From Hyphomicrobium sp. (GTDB lineage: Bacteria; Pseudomonadota; Alphaproteobacteria; Rhizobiales; Hyphomicrobiaceae): a stretch of DNA of 64,000 nt. The notes beneath the pieces are model-generated. The model was not told the DNA's origin, searched no databases, and worked only from the letters and a program-made list of their open reading frames with translations. The stretch lies in assembly GCA_019751875.1 (NCBI GenBank), contig JAIEMV010000006.1, forward strand, positions 1-64,000. The letters are read 5' to 3'. Of this stretch, positions 59,215-64,000 are shown in pieces (positions within the stretch are counted from its first letter, which is position 1; each line of letters starts with the position of its first letter). Position numbers and translations under genes: made by a program.

Positions 59215-60525
59215 TCAGGCGGCGGCCTTGGCAATCGGGGTGTTCACGTGCGGTCCGGTGGGGCCGCCTATCGGCGCGCCTTGTGCGACGGCAATGTAGG
59301 CTTCGCGCAGGCGCTCGGGGCTTGCGATAAGCTTGTCTTTCCATCCTCCAAGTCGGAAACCGGTCTGGATCAGGCCGCGCAGCATGCCGACGTGGTCCGT
59401 GAGGCCGACGCTCTGGGCGCCGATCAGGCGGTCACCTTCGAAGTTGAGCTTCAGGTACTTGAAGTTGTCCTCGTCGATGAGCTTGGCGGTCTGGCCTTCA
59501 GGCTTGCCCTGCCAGAGACCGAATGACGAGGAGATCAGCCCCATCGTATCGAGCACGTTCATGTTGAGCGAGCCGCGGTGGGGCGTCTTAGTACCAGCCA
59601 TGTTGAGGCCGGCAAGTCGACCATGTTCGACGGCAACGGGCTGAATGGCAAGCATGTCGGGCTTGCCAGTGGATATGTCGACGGCTTCGCAGCAATCACC
59701 GGCGGCGAAGACGTCTGGTGCGGACGTTTCGAGGAACGGATTGACCTGGATGCCCCAGTTCACTTTGACGCCGGAGCCGACTAGGAAGCCGGTGTTCGAT
59801 TTGACGCCGGCCGCGAGCACGACGAGTTGGGCCGGGATCGCTTGACCGTTCGACAGATCGACTGCGAGCGTCGCGCCGCCGTTGGAACCGGTCTGACGAA
59901 TGGCATTGACCTTAGTGCCAGTGTGGACCTTCACACCCTTTTCGCGGCACCAGCGGGCGAGCATGCCGCCGGCGGTGTCGTCCATCATGCGAGCGACCAT
60001 GCGGGGCGCAATCTCGACAACGGTCAGATCGCAGCCGCGCTGATAGAGGGCTTCGAGAACGATCGAGCCGATGAAGCCGGCACCGACGAGCACGACAGGC
60101 GCCCCTTTATCGGCGCGCTTCAGAATGGCGCGGGCGTCGGCCAGCGTCCAGCAGTTGACGACGCCGTCGAGATTGGAGCCGGACATTTTCGGGATAACGG
60201 GCGAGGCGCCCGTGGCAATCAGAAGCTTGTCGTAGGCAACCGGATCGCTGCCGGACAGATAAAGTTCCTTGCGTCGGCTATCGATGCCGCCGGCCCGGCC
60301 GTGGCGGTACTCGATGCAAAGGCTGTCATAGTGATCCGGCTTTTGGCGAAGGTAGGTGCCACGCTCCTCGATGTCGCCGTGGAGCAGGTAAGGAATTGCC
60401 ATGCGAGAGTATGGCGGTTCCGGTTCGCCACCGATCAGTGTGATGCGGCCGTTGCGGTCTTTTTGGCGGATGGTTTCCGCTGCCGTCACGCCGGCCGGAC
60501 CGGCTCCGAGGATCACGTAGTGCAT
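59215..60525 (-). CDS. aorC: FAD-dependent NAD(P) oxidoreductase, AorC-like subunit
   Basis: A 436-aa flavoprotein of the pyridine nucleotide-disulfide oxidoreductase family, with FAD motif VILGAGPAGVTAAETI, NAD(P) motif VVLVGAGFIGSIVLEAL and the second FAD motif APDVFAAGDCCEAVDI. In Aromatoleum-type tungsten aldehyde oxidoreductases such a subunit (AorC) passes electrons between the Fe-S subunit and NAD. The start is ATG at 60525 with GAGG nearby; a longer frame is not supported. It follows the catalytic subunit gene by 97 bp. Confidence 0.82.
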   Translation of the reverse strand: MHYVILGAGPAGVTAAETIRQKDRNGRITLIGGEPEPPYSRMAIPYLLHGDIEERGTYLRQKPDHYDSLCIEYRHGRAGGIDSRRKELYLSGSDPVAYDKLLIATGASPVIPKMSGSNLDGVVNCWTLADARAILKRADKGAPVVLVGAGFIGSIVLEALYQRGCDLTVVEIAPRMVARMMDDTAGGMLARWCREKGVKVHTGTKVNAIRQTGSNGGATLAVDLSNGQAIPAQLVVLAAGVKSNTGFLVGSGVKVNWGIQVNPFLETSAPDVFAAGDCCEAVDISTGKPDMLAIQPVAVEHGRLAGLNMAGTKTPHRGSLNMNVLDTMGLISSSFGLWQGKPEGQTAKLIDEDNFKYLKLNFEGDRLIGAQSVGLTDHVGMLRGLIQTGFRLGGWKDKLIASPERLREAYIAVAQGAPIGGPTGPHVNTPIAKAAA

Positions 60526-60622
60526 GGGGCAGGCCTCACGGGTGCGTGGTGGACGCGTTCCAAGGACGGCAGGATGCGCTGGGCGGGTCCAACTGAGCGA
60601 ACCCGCCCGCAATGCAGGCTTA

Positions 60623-62473
60623 TCAGAGCGAGAGGCGCGACAGCGTCTCGTTGGTCGGAACGCCTTCCTGGGTCCAGCCGCGGAGCTGGTAGTACTCAGG
60701 AAGCATCGTAGCGAGGCCATTGACGAGGCCCTTGGCAGGACCTGTCTCCGCCGGCTCCGCGACGAGGCGCGGTGGAAGGTTGTCGTCCTTGTGGGTAAAG
60801 CCGGCCCGGTTGTTGAAGACGCGCTCCATGTTCCAGATGCGCTCGCCGACTTCCATCATGTATTCCGGCGTCCAGTTGGCGCCGTCACAGGCGGCATCGA
60901 CCTGAGGTGCGATGTCGTTCAGAGTCCATGCGAAGGTCGTGAAGACGCACAGGCCGGTGCTATCGACGGCGGCAGTCGCATCCTGGAAGGCCTTGACCAA
61001 TGCGGGCTTGCCGTCGGTCGTCAGCGGGTCGGTCTTTTCAGGAATGCCGAGGATTTCGGATGAAACCGTGTAGGAGCGCAGGTGGCAGGCGCCGCGGTTG
61101 GACGTGGCGTAGGTGAGGCCCATGCCCTGGATACCGCGCGAGTCGTAGGCGGGGAATTCCTGGCCCTTTACGGACATCGAAAGGTCCGGGCGACCGTATT
61201 TGGTGCACAGGCGCAATGAACCGAGACCCAGTTCCTTGCCAAAGCCTTCGCCCGTGCCGGTGAGTTCCACGCATTTGGCAAGGGCTTCCGCCGAACCGAA
61301 TTTCAGATCAATTCCGCCGGTGTGTTCCTTGGTCAGGAGGCCAAGCTCGTACAACTCCATCGCGGCCGAGACGGTGGCGCCAAACGAGATCGGGTCCATG
61401 CCCTGTTCATTGCAGACGAAATTCACGTAGGTGAGCGTTTCAAGATCGTCGACGCCGGTGTTGGAGCCAAGTGCCCAGGCGGCTTCATATTCCAGGCCTC
61501 CGGACGCCTTCCAGTATTGCGGCTTGTTCTGGATGGTGAAGTGCTTCTCGTCGATCTTCGAAATACGCCCGCAGGCGATGGTGCAGCCGAAGCAGGCCTG
61601 ATTGGTAAGCAGGTTCGGCTGCCCGTCGCTTTTGCGCGGGGTTGCCATCGCTTCGGCGGAAATCGCGTGCGCGCCTTCGAACTGCACCTGACGATGGTTG
61701 CGGGTCGGCATGGCGCCGGCCTCGTTGATCACGTTCATGAGAACCTGCGTGCCGTAGGTCGGCAGACCGGCGCCGGTAACGGCGTTCTCCTGCAGCACCT
61801 TTTTGCCGGCGGTGGCAGCCTTCAAGAAGGCACGGCCATCCTTGACCTTAACGCCGCCCGTGCCGCGAACGGCGACGGCCTTGAGGTTCTTCGACCCCAT
61901 GACGGCGCCCACGCCGGAGCGGCCGGCGGCGCGATGAAGGTCGTTGACAATGCAGGAATAGAGGACCTGCTTTTCACCCGAAACGCCGATCGCCGAGATG
62001 TGCATCATCGGGTCTTGGTGCTTGGTCTTGATCCATTCGTCGGTGTGCCAGACGCTGGTGCCCCAGATGTCGGACGCATCGTGGATTTCGCAAACGTCGT
62101 CAAACACGGTCACGTAGACGGGCTTGGGAGCCTTGCCTTCAAAGATGATCATGTCCCAGCCGGCGAACTTCAACTCGGCGCCGAAGTATCCGCCGGAATT
62201 GGAGCAGGCGATGGCGTTGGTGAGCGCGCCTTTAGTGATGACCGAATAGCGGCCGGCTGTAGAAGCGGCTGTGCCGGTGAGGGGGCCGGTTGCCATGATC
62301 ATCTTGTTTTCAGGGCCGAGCGGATCAACCTTGGGGTCGACTTCCTCAACGAAATACTTGGTGGCGAGACCCCGCTGCCCGAGATACTTCGACGCCCAAT
62401 CCATGTTGAGCGGTTCGACTTTAACGGTGCCTGTGGTGAGGTTCACCCGCAGGATTTTCCGTGCCCAACCCAT
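60623..62473 (-). CDS. aorB: Tungsten-containing aldehyde ferredoxin oxidoreductase, catalytic subunit
   Basis: A 616-aa enzyme of the AOR family, oxidising aldehydes to acids using a W-bispyranopterin cofactor and one [4Fe-4S] cluster. Cluster ligands are C294-x-x-C297-x-x-x-C301 (QACFGCTIACG), with the fourth in DSTGLC. Other typical parts are the N-terminal LRVNLTTGTVKVEPL, the pterin-binding GRYSVITKGALTNAIACSNSGG, HRAAGRSGVGAVMGSKNLKA and the late DSRGIQGMGLTYATSNRGACHLRSYT. GGGAGAG precedes the ATG. Gene order (Fe-S protein, catalytic, FAD subunit, MoaD-like) matches the NAD-linked bacterial AOR complexes. Homologues act on diverse aldehydes, so the substrate is unknown. Confidence 0.92.
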   Translation of the reverse strand: MGWARKILRVNLTTGTVKVEPLNMDWASKYLGQRGLATKYFVEEVDPKVDPLGPENKMIMATGPLTGTAASTAGRYSVITKGALTNAIACSNSGGYFGAELKFAGWDMIIFEGKAPKPVYVTVFDDVCEIHDASDIWGTSVWHTDEWIKTKHQDPMMHISAIGVSGEKQVLYSCIVNDLHRAAGRSGVGAVMGSKNLKAVAVRGTGGVKVKDGRAFLKAATAGKKVLQENAVTGAGLPTYGTQVLMNVINEAGAMPTRNHRQVQFEGAHAISAEAMATPRKSDGQPNLLTNQACFGCTIACGRISKIDEKHFTIQNKPQYWKASGGLEYEAAWALGSNTGVDDLETLTYVNFVCNEQGMDPISFGATVSAAMELYELGLLTKEHTGGIDLKFGSAEALAKCVELTGTGEGFGKELGLGSLRLCTKYGRPDLSMSVKGQEFPAYDSRGIQGMGLTYATSNRGACHLRSYTVSSEILGIPEKTDPLTTDGKPALVKAFQDATAAVDSTGLCVFTTFAWTLNDIAPQVDAACDGANWTPEYMMEVGERIWNMERVFNNRAGFTHKDDNLPPRLVAEPAETGPAKGLVNGLATMLPEYYQLRGWTQEGVPTNETLSRLSL

Positions 62474-62586
62474 CGATCTCTCCCTTTATCGCTGACGCGC
62501 GGTTCGAGCGCGCTGCAAGGTCTTCTTCTGCGGAGCTTTTCTAATCTAAGCGCACATCCGCTCCGCAGAGGCGGTGCTTGCGTGTA

Positions 62587-63093
62587 TCAGTGCTTGGCGA
62601 CGGGTGCCTTGGCGCCCGGTGCGTCGGGCGACCCCGCTGCGGCCTGCGCGGCCCACACCTTCATCTTGTCAAAGCCGGTCTGCTCGATGTCCTGAAATGT
62701 GATTGCGCCGGTAGGGCAGGCATCCGAGCAGGCGGGGTTGCCCTGGCACAGGTCGCACTTGGTGACCTTACCGGTGGAGGCATTGTAATTGATGGTGCCG
62801 AAGGGGCAGGCGATCGTGCAGACCTTGCAGCCGACGCAGAGGTTCTCATGCACAACTTTGACGAGTGAGAGCGGATCGGTGGTGATCGCGTTCACCGGGC
62901 AAGCCTGCTGGCACCAGGCTTCGGCGCATTGGGTGCAGGTGTAGGGCACCATTTTGCCCTGCTCGTGGAAATCAAAGACGCGGATGCGGGACTTGGCGAC
63001 GTTGAACTCGCCCTCGTTTTCATAGCTGCATGCCATTTCGCACTGCTTGCAGCCGGTGCATTTGCCCGGGTCGATGACCAGCGCCTTCAACAT
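62587..63093 (-). CDS. aorA: Four-cluster ferredoxin-like subunit of aldehyde oxidoreductase
   Basis: A 168-aa iron-sulfur protein. Cysteine motifs for four [4Fe-4S] clusters are visible: CTGCKQCEMAC, CTQCAEAWCQQAC, CVGCKVCTIAC and CDLCQGNPACSDAC. The C-terminus (PGAKAPVAKH) is a low-complexity tail. It would form the electron conduit between the tungsten subunit and the FAD subunit, as AorA does in bacterial AOR complexes. GGAGGGAAC precedes the ATG, 113 bp ahead of the catalytic gene. It is the first gene of the operon, divergent from the tungstate permease. Confidence 0.87.
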   Translation of the reverse strand: MLKALVIDPGKCTGCKQCEMACSYENEGEFNVAKSRIRVFDFHEQGKMVPYTCTQCAEAWCQQACPVNAITTDPLSLVKVVHENLCVGCKVCTIACPFGTINYNASTGKVTKCDLCQGNPACSDACPTGAITFQDIEQTGFDKMKVWAAQAAAGSPDAPGAKAPVAKH

Positions 63094-63161
63094 GTTCCCT
63101 CCGATGCTGTGGCCGCTCTGCGGGGCCTGCTCATAGATCGCGCGTGGACTGCAACCTCGAC

Positions 63162-63181
63162 AACTATACTATGGTACAGTT
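63162..63181. promoter_or_regulatory. 20-bp imperfect palindrome upstream of aorA
   Basis: AACTATACTATGGTACAGTT matches its own reverse complement at 16 of 20 positions. It lies about 69 bp before the ATG of the Fe-S subunit gene, where an operator would be expected, and the surrounding bases are A+T-rich for this genome. It could bind the ModE-like regulator or another factor. Confidence 0.5.
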
Positions 63182-63248
63182 TCGCTGCTTGCCAGATGAT
63201 CTCACACGAGATCTGAGCTTTGCCGGGGAAAGTATTTCGCCTTATCAG

Positions 63249-63262
63249 TATCCGAATGGATA
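63249..63262. promoter_or_regulatory. TATC-N6-GATA palindrome, copy 1
   Basis: TATCCGAATGGATA is a palindrome apart from its centre: TATC, six bases (CGAATG), GATA. The same arrangement recurs at 63346-63359, 97 bp away, between the divergent aor operon and the tungstate permease. ModE-family operators also have palindromic TAT/ATA-like half-sites separated by about six bases, so this is a candidate for the ModE-like regulator encoded at 58121. Confidence 0.55.
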
Positions 63263-63342
63263 TAGCTTGGGTTTACAGTGACGAAGACTTAGCTCCACTA
63301 TCCTTCAATGCTCCTCCGTTGTGTTCATTGGCACTTGCCGAT

Positions 63343-63362
63343 CCGTATCGAACGGGATACGG
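63343..63362. promoter_or_regulatory. TATC-N6-GATA palindrome, copy 2, within a longer inverted repeat
   Basis: CCGTATC, six bases (GAACGG), then GATACGG: two perfect 7-bp arms, with TATC-N6-GATA at the core. It lies 39 bp upstream of the GTG start of the tungstate permease, where it could block or recruit RNA polymerase. The arms could also form a hairpin in RNA, although no T run follows. Confidence 0.6.
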
Positions 63363-63401
63363 CTCTGGGTGTGCTTCTTGATTATGTGACGGACCTCTCC
63401 T

Positions 63402-64000
63402 GTGACGGACGCAGTCTGGCAGGCCTTTGCGTTGCTCGGGTCTCTCAACGCTGATCTCATCGAGATCATCGGACTGTCGCTGCGCGTCAGCCTGGCTGCG
63501 GTGCTGATCGCGGCGCTCGTCGGGCTGCCTCTCGGTGCATTGATTGCCACGAGGCGCTTTCCTGGTCGCGGGGCCGCGATCGTGCTCGTCAATACGTTGA
63601 TGGGGCTGCCGCCCGTCGTCGTGGGGCTGATGGTCTATCTCTGGCTTTCGGCTTCGGGGCCGTTCGGTGCGCTGCAACTCCTCTACACGCCGACAGCGAT
63701 GATCGTCGCGCAGACCATTCTCGTTGTGCCGATCCTGATTGCGCTGACTCGGCAGATCGTGGCCGATCTCGACGCGGAACTCGGCGAACAATTGCGGATC
63801 TTCGGACTGACGCGTTGGCAGCAGATATTGACGCTGCTGCACGAGGGGCGGGCTGCGCTGACGACGGCATTGCTCGCCGGATTTGGCCGCGCGATCGCAG
63901 AGGTGGGCGCGGTGCTCATCGTGGGCGGTAACATCAATCACGTCACGCGTACGATGACGACGGCGATCGCATTGGAGACGTCCAAAGGTGAGCTTGCGCT
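63402..64000 (+). CDS. tupB: Tungstate ABC transporter permease (partial, 3' end outside window)
   Basis: The first 199 codons of a TupB-like inner-membrane permease that imports tungstate. Helices include IIGLSLRVSLAAVLIAALVGLPLGALIA, AIVLVNTLMGLPPVVVGLMVYLWL and MIVAQTILVVPILIALTRQIV. The EAA-like coupling loop GFGRAIAEVGAVLIVGGN contacts the ATPase. It resembles TupB more than ModB. It starts at GTG 63402, just after an in-frame stop, with no strong ribosome site. The ATPase (TupC) and binding protein (TupA) are expected to the right of the window. It is divergent from the tungsten oxidoreductase operon, which explains its role. Confidence 0.82.
   Translation, partial: MTDAVWQAFALLGSLNADLIEIIGLSLRVSLAAVLIAALVGLPLGALIATRRFPGRGAAIVLVNTLMGLPPVVVGLMVYLWLSASGPFGALQLLYTPTAMIVAQTILVVPILIALTRQIVADLDAELGEQLRIFGLTRWQQILTLLHEGRAALTTALLAGFGRAIAEVGAVLIVGGNINHVTRTMTTAIALETSKGELA

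Noticed and set aside
62500-62586. A possible terminator hairpin between aorB and aorA.
   Set aside because: Only short imperfect GC arms are present, and operon continuity is more likely.
61322-62695. A 457-codon open frame on the plus strand opposite the AOR catalytic gene.
   Set aside because: It is antisense to a well-supported gene, has no ribosome site or domain and follows the usual GC-rich mirror pattern.

Overview
The window reads as chromosomal DNA of a moderately GC-rich (judged by eye) Alphaproteobacterium, most likely of the order Hyphomicrobiales and possibly Hyphomicrobium-like. The hints are the gene families present (DUF3147, GlsB/YeaQ, ExoD, DUF6494, DUF1254, GYF_2-type membrane proteins, HPF-like remnant) and a tungsten-type aldehyde oxidoreductase operon with a MoaD-like protein and tungstate permease. 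The genus is inference; no rRNA, tRNA or CRISPR array was seen.

Layout. 1-1870: end of an RTX secreted protein and its HlyD-type adaptor. 1871-6104: gene-poor, decayed DNA with a degenerate repeat pair, small membrane or exported proteins and a patatin phospholipase pseudogene. 6162-12530: an operon of an ion channel, RND adaptor, RND pump and VIT-like membrane protein, with an opposed HTH regulator. 12783-18274: EF-hand protein, EEP-fold hydrolase, ExoD-like protein, a broken HPF-like gene, UPF0391 and an MMPL-type exporter. 18460-25854: a patchwork of remnants (RHH fragments, truncated CDF transporter, decayed copy of a hypothetical gene) around an iron-transporter-like protein, a FAD/Rieske oxidoreductase and two exported amide/amidohydrolase-type enzymes. 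25983-30298: a second RND pump with adaptor.

30861-39802: MarC, a nonsense-interrupted baeRF-like pseudogene, two AraC-type regulators, a DUF1254 protein, OsmC, an exported arylsulfatase and a Crp/Fnr-type regulator. 40063-48920: HtpX, several envelope proteins, an eight-heme cytochrome with HEAT/TPR-like repeats beside a small cytochrome c, and an OmpA-like protein. 48942-54269: a tight ATP-grasp ligase/M14 metallopeptidase pair with a small DUF6494 protein, then Tex. 54465-56841: a glycosyltransferase overlapping UDP-galactopyranose mutase. 58121-64000: a tungsten aldehyde oxidoreductase operon (Fe-S subunit, catalytic subunit, FAD subunit, MoaD-like protein, small protein, ModE-like regulator), divergent from a tungstate ABC permease running off the right edge.

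How the parts may work together: most of the window is envelope and detoxification functions (three RND/MMPL exporters, sulfatase, hydrolases, OsmC). The best defined metabolic unit is the tungstoenzyme locus, where import, cofactor assembly, regulation and catalysis sit side by side; two identically spaced TATC-N6-GATA palindromes lie between its two transcription units. The least understood compact unit is the ATP-grasp/M14/DUF6494 group. Many small pseudogenes between intact operons suggest repeated insertion and deletion.
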